The notes below the pieces were generated by a model, which was not told the origin of the DNA, made no database searches, and saw only the letters and a program-made list of their open reading frames with translations. Positions 23,696 to 31,948 of a DNA stretch of 64,000 nt are shown piece by piece. The translations under genes and the position numbers were made by a program. Source of the stretch: JBQTII01 sp052387905. Its GTDB lineage: Bacteria; Actinomycetota; Actinomycetes; Sporichthyales; Sporichthyaceae. The first letter of the stretch is position 1, and every line of letters starts with the position of its first letter. The DNA lies in assembly GCA_052387905.1 (NCBI GenBank), contig JBQTIR010000028.1, positions 62,001-126,000 of the forward strand, read 5' to 3'.

Positions 23696-24847
23696 CTACG
23701 GCTGGCGGAAGAGGCTGCGGGCGATGATCTGCTTCATGACCTCGATGGCGCCGCCGCCGACGCGGGACATCCGGGCGTCGACGAAGGCGCGAGCGATGGG
23801 GTACTCGCGCATGTAACCCCAGCCGCCGAAGAGCTGCAGGCACTCGTCCATGACGCGGCCTTGAAGCTGAGTGGTCGTCAGTTTGAGCTTCGCCGCGTCG
23901 ACAGCGTCGAGTTCGCCGCGCACGAACAGTTCGATGCAGTGGTCCAGGAAGATCCGCTGGGCGAAGACCTCGGCGTGCAGTTGGGCCACGACGAACTGGG
24001 TGTTCTGGAAGTCGGCAAGGCGCTGGCCGAACATCTCCCGCGACTGGGTGTACTCGATCGTCCAGTCCAGCGCGGTTTCTGACGTCATCACCGCGCGCAC
24101 GGCCTGCATGAGCCGCTCGCCGGCGAGCTGGGTCATCAGCAGGTTGAATCCACCGCCGACCTCGCCGAGCACGTTGGCGGCCGGTACCCGCAGGTCGTCG
24201 AAGAACAACTCGGCAGTGTCCTGGGCCAGGCAGCCGATCTTGGCCAGTTTGCGCCCCCGAACGAATCCGGGCCGGTCGGTCTCGACGAGGAACAGCGTGA
24301 CGCCCTTCGCCCCCGGATCGGGCCCGGTGCGCGCGGCCAGCACCAGCAGGTCGGCGAGGTGGCCGTTGGTGATGAAAACCTTCTGGCCGTTGATGACGTA
24401 GTCCTCGCCGTCCCGCACCGCCGAGGTCTTCAGGTGGGCGAGGTCGCTGCCGCCGCTGGGCTCGGACATCCCGACGGCGCTGATGACCTCACCGGTGACC
24501 ATCCGGGGCAGCCAGGTGCGCTTCTGGGAGTCGGTGCCGAAGTCGATGAGGTAGGGCGCGACCACGTCCGACTGCAGGTAGAAGGCGGGCGCCATGTGGC
24601 CGGCGCGGGCCATCTCCTCCGTCACCACGACGTTGTCGCGGAAGTCCCCGCCGGCGCCGCCGAACTCCTCTCCCACGGTGGGACAAAGCAGTCCGATCTC
24701 ACCGGCGCGCCGCCAGATCTCGCGCGGGACGATGCCGTCGCTCTCCCACTGCTCGTAGTGCGGGGTGATCTCGCGGGCGATGAAGGAGCGCACCGTCTTG
24801 CGAAACAGCTCGTGCTCGGCGGTGAAAATCGACCGGGCCATCGTCAT
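23696..24847 (-). CDS. acyl-CoA dehydrogenase
   Basis: A 383-residue FAD enzyme that would introduce an alpha-beta double bond into an acyl-CoA. Family signatures include GMSEPSGGSDLAHLKT (FAD-contacting), INGQKVFITNG and the C-terminal QLFGGWGYMREYPIARAFVD. The usual C-terminal catalytic Glu (YEG-type) is absent at GGGAIEVMK. A Glu in the GERLMQA segment occupies the alternative site used by isovaleryl- and long-chain-type enzymes. Its ATG overlaps the TGA of the upstream CoA-transferase (ATGA), so the two are translationally coupled. It is likely the first oxidation step after CoA loading. Confidence 0.9.
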   Translation of the reverse strand: MTMARSIFTAEHELFRKTVRSFIAREITPHYEQWESDGIVPREIWRRAGEIGLLCPTVGEEFGGAGGDFRDNVVVTEEMARAGHMAPAFYLQSDVVAPYLIDFGTDSQKRTWLPRMVTGEVISAVGMSEPSGGSDLAHLKTSAVRDGEDYVINGQKVFITNGHLADLLVLAARTGPDPGAKGVTLFLVETDRPGFVRGRKLAKIGCLAQDTAELFFDDLRVPAANVLGEVGGGFNLLMTQLAGERLMQAVRAVMTSETALDWTIEYTQSREMFGQRLADFQNTQFVVAQLHAEVFAQRIFLDHCIELFVRGELDAVDAAKLKLTTTQLQGRVMDECLQLFGGWGYMREYPIARAFVDARMSRVGGGAIEVMKQIIARSLFRQP

Positions 24848-26037
24848 GGGGCACTCTCCAGGTCGAGGCCGGCGAGAACCTCGGCGGTGTGCTCGCCGAG
24901 GCGCGGTGGAGGCAGGCGTAGCGAGGCCGGTGAGGCGGACATCAGCAGGGGACTGGCCGGCATCAGCAACTGTTCTCCGTCCTGATCCAGCATCGTTGCC
25001 CAGAATCCGACCTCGCTCAGGTGGGGATCCGTCAGCAGATCCTCCAGCGAGTTCACCGCCGCGTAGGGGATGTCTTCGGGCTCCAGCAATGCCGTCCACT
25101 GCGCTGTGGTCCGGGTCGCGACGATCTCTCCCACCTTGCCCCACGCGGCGATGATGTTGCGCTGGCGCCCCGCGAACGTGCCGATGTTCGGATCTGCGGT
25201 GACCTCCGGCCGTCCGGCGAGGGCGAAGAATCGGTGCCACGCGGAGTCGGAGTACGGCATGACGCAGAGGTAGCCGTCGAGCGTCGCGAACGGCTGGCGT
25301 GCGCCGTCGCGCACCGGCGGGTAGCCCATCGGCGCGAGCGGGGGTGCGAACACATGTCCCCAGAGGTGCTCTACGAGATTGAACGCGGTGGTGGTCTCCA
25401 GCATCGAGACCACGATCGACTGGCCCGCTCCGGTGCGTTCGCGATGCAGCAGGCCCAGCGCAATGGCATAGGCGGCATGGATGCCGGTGATCTTGTCGGC
25501 CATGATCGACGGGACGTAGCGGGGGCGGCCGGCTACTGCGCTCTGCAGTGACGCCAGCCCGGACAAGGCCTGCACGACGTCGTCATAGGCCGGCTTTCCC
25601 GCGTAGGGCCCACCATCGCCGAAGCCGCTGACCTGGCAGTGCACCAGCCGAGGATTGATCGAGTGCAGGGATGTGTAGTCGATGCCGAGGCGCGCGGCGG
25701 CTGGGGTACGCACCGAGTGCAGGAGCACGTCGGCGCCGGTGATCAGGGCCCGAAAGCGTTCCAGGTCGGCCGGTGACTTGAGATCCAGCACGACGCTGCG
25801 CTTGTTGCGGTTACAGGTCAGGAACAGTGCGCCCATGTTCTCCCCGCGCTGGGGACCGATCTGGCGGGTGAGGTCACCGTCGGGGGACTCCACCTTGATC
25901 ACGTCGGCGCCCATATCGGCGAGGTACTGCCCGGCGGTGGGACCGAGAACGATGGAGGCGGACTCGATCACGGTGTACCCGTGGAGGGGGCCGGTGACCG
26001 GCGCGGCCGAGTTTCCGGATCTCGGATCGTTTTCCAC
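24844..26037 (-). CDS. class III CoA-transferase (CaiB/BaiF)
   Basis: A 397-residue CaiB-family protein that would move CoA between acids. Motifs are VIESASIVLGPTAGQYLADMG at the N-terminus (quoted in part: GPTAGQYLADMGADVIKVE), the CoA-binding RNKRSVVLDLK, and YAGKPAYDDVVQALSG with the catalytic Asp. The GTG at 26037 is preferred; an AGGAAG site lies about 10 bases upstream and residues from an alternative GTG at 26061 add nothing recognisable. It is coupled to the acyl-CoA dehydrogenase and diverges from the SnoaL/P450/ferredoxin operon across a short operator-rich gap. Confidence 0.88.
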   Translation of the reverse strand: MENDPRSGNSAAPVTGPLHGYTVIESASIVLGPTAGQYLADMGADVIKVESPDGDLTRQIGPQRGENMGALFLTCNRNKRSVVLDLKSPADLERFRALITGADVLLHSVRTPAAARLGIDYTSLHSINPRLVHCQVSGFGDGGPYAGKPAYDDVVQALSGLASLQSAVAGRPRYVPSIMADKITGIHAAYAIALGLLHRERTGAGQSIVVSMLETTTAFNLVEHLWGHVFAPPLAPMGYPPVRDGARQPFATLDGYLCVMPYSDSAWHRFFALAGRPEVTADPNIGTFAGRQRNIIAAWGKVGEIVATRTTAQWTALLEPEDIPYAAVNSLEDLLTDPHLSEVGFWATMLDQDGEQLLMPASPLLMSASPASLRLPPPRLGEHTAEVLAGLDLESAP

Positions 26038-26092
26038 AATCCCGAATCTTCCTGCCCGCACGCGGTCGACGTCAATGCGCCCGCCCGATCCG

Positions 26093-26148
26093 TTGACAGG
26101 GTTTCGAGAACCCGACTACTTTTTCGAAACAACGAAGCTTGTTCCGAA
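26093..26148. promoter_or_regulatory. divergent promoter/operator region
   Basis: TTGACA at 26093-26098 with TACTTT 18 bp further on could be a sigma70-type promoter toward the SnoaL-like gene. Over it lie two palindromes: GGGTTTCGAGAACCC (26099-26113), and TTCGAAACAA/TTGTTCCGAA (26123-26148, 9 of 10 arm bases paired, 6-base spacer). The second is long enough for a dimeric repressor such as a TetR-type protein. This is inferred from symmetry and position only. Confidence 0.5.
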
Positions 26149-26162
26149 GATCGGAGTCACCG

Positions 26163-26678
26163 ATGACCACCGCCATCCGCTCCTACACCGACACCGAACG
26201 TATCGAGCTCCAGCGCGCCTGCGTCAAGGAACACATTGCGCTGGAGAACGCACCGGACCACAACATCGCGAACGTCATGAACAAGACCTTCGCCACCGAG
26301 AACGTCTTCTACGACATCGTGCCCGGGAACGTCCGCATGGTCGGGCCAGACGGAGTTGTCGGCTTCTACGAGATGCTCTTCTCGGTCCTGCCCGACATCC
26401 ACATCGAGATCATCCACCAGTACGACGTCCCCGGGTGCTGCGTGCTCGAAGGCATCGTCACCGGCACCCAGGCCGCCCCCTTCGGTGAGGTCCCGTCGCT
26501 GGGCAAGCGCATCAAGTTCCCCTTCGCGGCGATGTACCTCTTCGCCGAGGATCCGACCAAGCTGGTCGCCGAGCGCGCCTATTGGGACAACGAGAACCTG
26601 GCGGCGCAGATGCGCGGCGAGGCCGAACCACCCGAGTCCTACGTCTGGGCCGCGCCCAACCCCTACGGCGGTCACTGA
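26163..26678 (+). CDS. SnoaL/ketosteroid-isomerase-like protein
   Basis: This 171-residue protein has the NTF2-like/SnoaL arrangement: an N-terminal helix pair, ENVFYDIVPGNVRMVGPDGVVGFYEMLF, then long strands (DIHIEIIHQYDVPGCCVLEGIVTGTQ and GKRIKFPFAAMYLF, described here only by their ends). Members are small isomerases, cyclases or hydratases acting on hydrophobic rings. The ATG follows a CGGAG site. It is the first gene of an operon with a P450 6 bp downstream and a ferredoxin, so its product may be handled by that P450. Confidence 0.75.
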   Translation: MTTAIRSYTDTERIELQRACVKEHIALENAPDHNIANVMNKTFATENVFYDIVPGNVRMVGPDGVVGFYEMLFSVLPDIHIEIIHQYDVPGCCVLEGIVTGTQAAPFGEVPSLGKRIKFPFAAMYLFAEDPTKLVAERAYWDNENLAAQMRGEAEPPESYVWAAPNPYGGH

Positions 26679-26684
26679 CCCGCC

Positions 26685-27905
26685 ATGACGACGACGCAGC
26701 CGGCGGGCAAACGCGATCACTTCACCGACTTCGATCTCGACTCGCCAGAGTTCACCGAGGAGTACGAGCAGGTCCTGGGCGACCTGGTCGAGAAATGTCC
26801 GGTGGCCCGCAGCAATGTCGCCGGCGGCTACTGGGTGGTCAGCCGCTACGAGGACGTGCGTGCGTGCGCCCAGGACTGGGAGACCTTCTCCAGCGAGGCG
26901 GGCGGTTTCGAACCGGGTCGCGCCGCGGCGGAGGCAAAGCTCTATCCCGTCGAGTTGGATCCGCCCTACCAAACGCGCTGGCGCAACGTGCTCGGCCCGT
27001 ACTTCGCTCCGCGGGCGATCCGTGAGCGCGAGGCCAGCATCCGTGAGCAGGCCGACGCTCTCATCGACACCTTCATCGAGACCGGCGAATGTGACTTCGT
27101 CGCCGACTTCGCCGCGCACCTGCCCGGGCGGGTCTTCTTCGCGACCTTCCTCGGCGTCCCGCTCGCGGACCTCGACGGTATCCAGACCGCCACGGATGTG
27201 GCGATGCGCGGCGCGATGGAGGACCGGCCGGCGGCCTGGGACATCGTCGGCGGCTTCCTCGCGGACTACCTGGCGAAGCGTCAGGAAGAACCGCCACGGG
27301 GTGACTTCGTCGACGTGGTCCTGGCCGGAGTGGAGGACCACGAGGGCAACCCTGCCTCCTTCACACACAAGATGTTCATCATGATCGACCTGCTGGCCGG
27401 CGGGATCGGGACCACCACATTCCTGCTGGCGGGCATGGCCCACCACCTCGCGACCAACGACGTCGACCGGGCGCGTCTGCTGGCTGATGAGTCCCTGCAT
27501 GCCAACGCGGTCGAGGAACTCATCCGCTACTTCAGCTCGATCGTCGCGCTTGGCCGGACCGCGATGAAGGACACCGAGGTCGCCGGTCAGAAGATCACCA
27601 AGGGTGATTTCCTGATGCTGTCCTTCGCGGCGGCGTGCCGGGACTCCTCGGTGTTCGCCAACCCCAACGAGATCGACATCGACCGCAAGATCGCGGTGAA
27701 CCCGGCGTTCTCGTTCGGGCCGCACCGCTGCATCGGCTCGCATGTCGCGCGGCTGGAGGGAACCGTGACGCTGAAGCGGCTTCTGGAGCGGATGCCGGAC
27801 CTGCGCCTCAAGCCGGGCGCCGAACCGACCTACAGCAACTCCACGATCACCCGAAACATGGACTCCCTCCCGCTGGTCTTCACACCGGGCCCGAAGGTGG
27901 GTTGA
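26685..27905 (+). CDS. cytochrome P450 with atypical I-helix
   Basis: A soluble 406-residue P450 of bacterial class I. ExxR is E278-R281 and the heme loop is FSFGPHRC with Cys349. The I-helix reads AGGIGTTTF (238-246): Gly takes the place of the acidic residue normally paired with the catalytic Thr. This change is rare and should affect proton delivery or substrate choice. It is followed with no gap by its probable electron donor, a 3Fe-4S ferredoxin, and preceded by a SnoaL-like protein. Confidence 0.92.
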   Translation: MTTTQPAGKRDHFTDFDLDSPEFTEEYEQVLGDLVEKCPVARSNVAGGYWVVSRYEDVRACAQDWETFSSEAGGFEPGRAAAEAKLYPVELDPPYQTRWRNVLGPYFAPRAIREREASIREQADALIDTFIETGECDFVADFAAHLPGRVFFATFLGVPLADLDGIQTATDVAMRGAMEDRPAAWDIVGGFLADYLAKRQEEPPRGDFVDVVLAGVEDHEGNPASFTHKMFIMIDLLAGGIGTTTFLLAGMAHHLATNDVDRARLLADESLHANAVEELIRYFSSIVALGRTAMKDTEVAGQKITKGDFLMLSFAAACRDSSVFANPNEIDIDRKIAVNPAFSFGPHRCIGSHVARLEGTVTLKRLLERMPDLRLKPGAEPTYSNSTITRNMDSLPLVFTPGPKVG

Positions 27906-28103
27906 GTGAAACACCTTGTCGACACGGCGCTGTGCTCCGGGCACGGCGCGTGCGCAGCAGAGGCCCCGGACGTGTACGACCTCGATGACGAAGGCTTCAA
28001 CTCCGCGGCCGGCGTCGAGGTCGAGGTGGCGGCGGGCCTGGAGCAACAGGCTGTTGCCGGTGCCGAGGCCTGCCCCGACCAGGCCATCCGAATTCTGGCC
28101 TGA
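27906..28103 (+). CDS. 3Fe-4S ferredoxin
   Basis: This 65-residue ferredoxin has three cluster-binding cysteines (C10, C16 and C56 followed by Pro), the pattern of one-cluster P450 ferredoxins in actinobacteria. Its GTG begins on the base after the P450 stop codon, so it is co-translated and should feed that P450. It could also serve the P450 at 18374. No ferredoxin reductase gene is present in the window. Confidence 0.9.
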   Translation: MKHLVDTALCSGHGACAAEAPDVYDLDDEGFNSAAGVEVEVAAGLEQQAVAGAEACPDQAIRILA

Positions 28104-28109
28104 GGCGTA

Positions 28110-29366
28110 GTGGCGTCCCTGCCGTGGCGCAGCGCGGGCGACGCGCTGGCCCGGGTGCCCTCGGGCGCACACCTGGTCAGCATGCCCGGCATGGGGGCGC
28201 CGACCACATTGCTGGAGGCGTTGGGGCTGGCCTGCGCCGGTCGGCATTGGACGTTGAGTTCGGGCATCCAACTGGGCGAGTACCCGTTCCTGCCCGCGGT
28301 GGATGCGGGCGAGTTGACCTACCGGACCTGGCACGTGGCGGCGCCGGTCGTCGCTCGGGTCGCAGACGGCCGGGTCGGTTACGTACCCGCGCGAGCCTCG
28401 GCGGTTCCCGGGCTGATCGCCTCCTGGGGGATCGGCGCGGCGCTCGTGCGCGTCAGTCCACCGGACGCCGCAGGCAGGTGCTCGCTGGGCGCCTCGACGA
28501 GCTATGCCAAGGCGGCGATCGACGCCGCTCTCGCCGGCGGCGGTGTGGTGATCGCGGAGATCGACCCGGGTGTTCCCTGGACCTGTGGGGACAGCCTCGT
28601 GCCGCTGACCGCATTCGATTCGGTGATCGAGTCCACCACGCCGATTCCGGAGTACCGCACCGCCGCCGACACTGATCTGGGCCGGCGGATCGCGGACCAT
28701 GTCTTGTGCCTCGTCCCGCGGGACCCGACCCTGCAGATCGGGTTCGGAGCGGTACCGGAGTGCCTGGTGCGCTCCTTGCCGCACGCCGACCTCGGACACG
28801 TACGGTTCGTCGGGATGGGCACCGACCTGATGGTTGACCTCTTCGACAAGGGCGTCCTGCGTTCTGACGACGTCTTGCCGGCACCGGCGGTATGCAGCGC
28901 CGAACTGATGGGCACTGCCCGGTTGCTGGAATTCAGCGACCGCAACCCGGCGGTCGCGATGGCCTCGTCTGCACTCGTGCACGACCCCGGTGCCCTAGGA
29001 CAGATTGAGCGCCTCGTGTCCATCAATACCGCACTCGAGGTCGACCTGGCGGGCAACGCGAACTGCGAGGTGCTCGGTGGCCGTCAGATCTCTGGGCCCG
29101 GCGGCGGGCCGGACTTCGTGGACGGCGCGGCCCGATCCCCCGGCGGTCTGCGGGTCATCGCGCTGCCGTCCGCCTCGAGCGATGGCAGCCGCTCGCGCAT
29201 CGTCGCCCGGGTCGAGGCTGTCACGTTGCCGGGTTCGTCGGCCGAGGTGGTGGTCACGGAGTACGGCGTCGCACGGTTGACGGGACTGACGGGACGTCAG
29301 CGCGCCGACGCCTTGATCGCCATCGCCCACCCGGACCACCGTGACGCCCTCGCCGCCGCCGATTGA
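28110..29366 (+). CDS. acetyl-CoA hydrolase/4-hydroxybutyrate CoA-transferase family protein
   Basis: This 418-residue class I CoA-transferase would move CoA from acetyl- or another acyl-CoA to an acid. The C-terminal half has LQIGFGAVPECLV and SINTALEVDLAGNANCEV, where the Glu of ALEVDL is expected to form the enzyme-CoA thioester. It follows the ferredoxin by 6 bp and ends the P450 operon. It is a third, unrelated CoA-transfer enzyme in this catabolic block. Confidence 0.82.
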   Translation: MASLPWRSAGDALARVPSGAHLVSMPGMGAPTTLLEALGLACAGRHWTLSSGIQLGEYPFLPAVDAGELTYRTWHVAAPVVARVADGRVGYVPARASAVPGLIASWGIGAALVRVSPPDAAGRCSLGASTSYAKAAIDAALAGGGVVIAEIDPGVPWTCGDSLVPLTAFDSVIESTTPIPEYRTAADTDLGRRIADHVLCLVPRDPTLQIGFGAVPECLVRSLPHADLGHVRFVGMGTDLMVDLFDKGVLRSDDVLPAPAVCSAELMGTARLLEFSDRNPAVAMASSALVHDPGALGQIERLVSINTALEVDLAGNANCEVLGGRQISGPGGGPDFVDGAARSPGGLRVIALPSASSDGSRSRIVARVEAVTLPGSSAEVVVTEYGVARLTGLTGRQRADALIAIAHPDHRDALAAAD

Positions 29367-29373
29367 CCTCTTA

Positions 29374-29415
29374 CGTCAGCGAGACCGGTCGCTATAACGG
29401 GCGCTTTCGCTGACG
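29374..29415. repeat. GACGTC-type palindrome, copy 5 (variant)
   Basis: CGTCAGCGA pairs with TCGCTGACG around GGTCGCTATAACGGGCG. The arms differ from the other copies, but the GGTCGCTATA core matches the copy at 35692. It lies 7 bp after one stop and 11 bp before a convergent stop. Confidence 0.6.
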
Positions 29416-29426
29416 CAACGGGGGTT

Positions 29427-29723
29427 TCAGCGGGGGGCGAGGTCGGCGCGTTCGGTCAGGTAAGCGTGGATTCGCGCACGTGCGCCGGACTCGCTCGCGG
29501 GGAGCTCGCGGATCAGGTCGGTCAGCAGCCCGCGCAGGGCTTCGTTGTCCGCTGCGAGGAACCCCGGACCTTCCACTGCGGCGCGCTGTGCCTGGCCGAG
29601 CATGCGCAACACATCGTTGATGGTGGCCGCCGCGGCGTCCGGCAGGTCGTCGTCGAGGACGGTGCGCAGCACCCGCTCGGCGCCGGCGATGGTCTCCTCA
29701 GGGGTGGGTCGCATGTACGTCAC
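29427..29723 (-). CDS. small helical protein after phosphotransferase
   Basis: A 98-residue acidic, all-helical protein without membrane segments. It overlaps the 3' end of the phosphotransferase gene by 26 bp and is the last gene of that operon. Small helical proteins of this kind (possibly DUF6285-like) often accompany acyl-CoA-linked phosphotransferases, but I cannot confirm the family. No catalytic residues are evident. Confidence 0.6.
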   Translation of the reverse strand: MTYMRPTPEETIAGAERVLRTVLDDDLPDAAAATINDVLRMLGQAQRAAVEGPGFLAADNEALRGLLTDLIRELPASESGARARIHAYLTERADLAPR

Positions 29724-30726
29724 CTTTCGTCAGACGTGCTGCCCCGGCGAGCGCAGCGCGCAATACCCCGCGGGTGGGCCGGTACAGGTCGTCGCTGCGA
29801 CCCTCCAGGAACGAGCGCAGTCCGGTCGTCTGCATGACGGCAGTCTTGAAGCTGGCGAACGTGTTCCACCAACTGACGGCGGCCGGGTCGACGGTGACTC
29901 CCCGGACGCGCTCGTAATGCTCGATCAGGTCCGCGCGTTCCCAGGCGCCGGCAATGAGGTGCTCCTTGGTGCGCAACGGTTGGGTGACCCAGCCGAGGTC
30001 TTCCAGTGGATCCCCGAGGTGGGCGAGTTCCCAGTCCAACAGCGCGCTGATCCGGTCAGCCTCGAGCAGCACGTTGCCGGGCTTGAAGTCCGCGTGGACC
30101 AGGACCGGCGATGCGCAGAGGGGTGCGGTCGCGGCGAGGGCGTCGATGACGAACTCCAGTTCCGGGTACGGCTCAAGCTGATCGCGACGCAGGATCTCGG
30201 TCCAGGACCGCAGCTCGGTCAACGCCGGGTTGGGGCCGGGATCGGGCAGTACCTCGCCGAGCCCCGCCGCACGCCAGTCCAGGGCGTGCACGGCGGCCAT
30301 CAACTCGCAGAACTCGCGGGCGAGGCGTAGCCGCACCTCGGCCGGTCGGTGGCCGTTGACGACGTCGTACTCACACGTCCCGGGCTCGCGCACCATGACC
30401 AGCGACGGACGCCCGACCCAACGCGCCTCAGCGTCCAGCCACAGTGCCTGCGGTGCCTTCAGTCCGCTGCCGATTAGCGACTGCAGGACGGCGAACTCGG
30501 TGGCCCGGTCCGTTTCGACCAGGCCTCCCGGTGGATCCTGACGCAAAATCAGATGGTTGATTCGCCCATCCGGCCACTGCGCGTCGAAGATCCAATTCTC
30601 CCGCGAGCGGCCCACCCCGAGACGCGCCAGGCCGCTCAGGGTGGGTGCCCCGACACCGACCTTCGCCCCGACGAACGCTGTCAGCTGTTGGTACAGATCC
30701 GCCACGGCATTGCGATCACTCGTCAT
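29698..30726 (-). CDS. APH-family phosphotransferase (ACAD10/11-like kinase)
   Basis: This 342-residue protein has the aminoglycoside-phosphotransferase/choline-kinase fold. Motifs are the nucleotide-binding N-lobe (GRSRENWIFDAQW), the catalytic VLVHADFKPGNVLL (HxDxxxxN) and ALLDWELAHLGDP. Relatives fused to acyl-CoA dehydrogenases in eukaryotes (ACAD10/11) phosphorylate 4-hydroxyacyl groups, so the substrate here is more likely a hydroxyacyl compound than an antibiotic. The start at 30726 is the first ATG that keeps the N-lobe. Confidence 0.83.
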   Translation of the reverse strand: MTSDRNAVADLYQQLTAFVGAKVGVGAPTLSGLARLGVGRSRENWIFDAQWPDGRINHLILRQDPPGGLVETDRATEFAVLQSLIGSGLKAPQALWLDAEARWVGRPSLVMVREPGTCEYDVVNGHRPAEVRLRLAREFCELMAAVHALDWRAAGLGEVLPDPGPNPALTELRSWTEILRRDQLEPYPELEFVIDALAATAPLCASPVLVHADFKPGNVLLEADRISALLDWELAHLGDPLEDLGWVTQPLRTKEHLIAGAWERADLIEHYERVRGVTVDPAAVSWWNTFASFKTAVMQTTGLRSFLEGRSDDLYRPTRGVLRAALAGAARLTKGDVHATHP

Positions 30727-30753
30727 GGCCACACCGCTCGTGCTTGGGCGTAA

Positions 30754-30795
30754 CGTCCGACGAATCGCGTCCGGGAGGGCTCCATTCTTCGGACG
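30754..30795. repeat. GACGTCCGA palindrome, copy 6
   Basis: ACGTCCGACGAAT pairs imperfectly (11 of 13) with ATTCTTCGGACGC around a core containing CGCGTCCGGGAGG. It lies 23 bp downstream of the stop of the AttH-like gene, so it probably ends the FMO operon before the phosphotransferase gene. Confidence 0.65.
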
Positions 30796-30817
30796 CTGCG
30801 CAGTTCTTGGCGGCTCA

Positions 30818-31948
30818 TCACGACAGGAACGCCCAGCCGGGCTTTCCGGCCGCGCAATTCTCGTAGGCGAGCGGATCGATGGTCTGGTAGATCCCCGTGA
30901 CGGTCTCCCCGTCGCACTCGACCCGGCACAGGTGCTCGTCCAGACCGCTGATGCGCGCCCGCACATGAGAATCTGCGACGTCGTAGGTCTCGCCCTCGAC
31001 CAGCGGCGGACCGTCGTAACCGCCCTGATGGATGTCGCGATCAGGAGTGCCGCCGTACATACCGCAGCGCAGGTACGCGGTCTGCTGATCGATCCGGGTG
31101 TAGCGCACGGTCTTGAGACCACCGGGGGTGAGCGGGTACTCCACGACCGCCTCGGTGAAGATGTTCGTGCCCGGCTCGAAGCGCAGCCGCCGCGTCGGTT
31201 TTCCCACCCGGCCGTGGCCTTTGCGGGCGTCTCCGAAGCGGTAGAACACGCGGTCACCCCACAAGGTCCAGTCCGCGAACGCGACAAACGCATTGCCGTT
31301 GGTGCCGACATGGATCCGGTCGCCGAGCGCCATCGCCGGGCCGCCGACCCCGCGGCCGGTGCCCCAGTGCCGGTCGCGTGTCCCGGGCGAACCCGTCGGG
31401 ATCTCGATGCGTCGATCTCCGCTGCTGACCCAGCCTTCGACGACGCCGAAGCCCTCGAAGCCGGTGGTGACGTCGTTGCGCCGGCCCGGCGGCGTGCCCC
31501 GGGCCACCGTGGACAGCGGATCGCGGAACATCTGCCGGGTGGTGTCGATGAACGTCAGGTCGAAGGCGATGCCGTGGGCGTTGTCCTCCAGGACGTAGCG
31601 CCATTCGCGCAGCCCGCGGATGATCTGGGGCTTGATCGGCCCGAGTCGAAGGTCGGCTCGGTCGACCCCCATCGGACGGTAGGCACGCACGCTGGTGTGC
31701 TTCCCGCCCGTCACGACGATCGCGTAGGCCTCGGCGCGATCGAGGTTCGGGTAGAAGCTGCCACCGGCGGCGACCAGGACCTCGCCGGCTGGATCGTGGC
31801 AGACCATCCAGTACCGCTCGTAGGCGCGCGGGTCGCCGGTCCACATGACCCGAACCGGATCGGGCGTCTGGTGGATGAAGTAGTCATCCAGCGGCGAGAG
31901 CGGGAACTGTTCGGCAAAGAACTCGTCGCCGACGCTGAGATCGGTCAT
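30818..31948 (-). CDS. AttH/CrtC-like hydratase-fold protein
   Basis: This 376-residue protein is beta-rich and has an RDRHWGTGRGVGG segment that resembles the RDxSWG signature of the AttH/CrtC/tocopherol-cyclase-like fold. Such proteins handle hydrophobic isoprenoid or acyl substrates. It has no signal peptide. The ATG at 31948 is chosen because it overlaps the crotonase stop (ATGA). It is the last of five closely coupled genes (FMO, thiolase-like, DUF35, crotonase, this), so it should act in the same pathway. Function beyond that is unknown. Confidence 0.65.
   Translation of the reverse strand: MTDLSVGDEFFAEQFPLSPLDDYFIHQTPDPVRVMWTGDPRAYERYWMVCHDPAGEVLVAAGGSFYPNLDRAEAYAIVVTGGKHTSVRAYRPMGVDRADLRLGPIKPQIIRGLREWRYVLEDNAHGIAFDLTFIDTTRQMFRDPLSTVARGTPPGRRNDVTTGFEGFGVVEGWVSSGDRRIEIPTGSPGTRDRHWGTGRGVGGPAMALGDRIHVGTNGNAFVAFADWTLWGDRVFYRFGDARKGHGRVGKPTRRLRFEPGTNIFTEAVVEYPLTPGGLKTVRYTRIDQQTAYLRCGMYGGTPDRDIHQGGYDGPPLVEGETYDVADSHVRARISGLDEHLCRVECDGETVTGIYQTIDPLAYENCAAGKPGWAFLS

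Noticed and set aside
26157..28982. A 941-codon open frame on the minus strand across the SnoaL, P450, ferredoxin and CoA-transferase genes
   Set aside because: It lies antisense to four recognisable genes, has low-complexity Arg/Gly/His-rich translation and no domain; it is a codon-bias shadow of high-GC DNA.
29698..30726. Calling the APH-fold gene an aminoglycoside resistance gene
   Set aside because: Context is acyl-CoA catabolism and the sequence resembles ACAD10/11-linked kinases; there is no evidence for antibiotic substrates.
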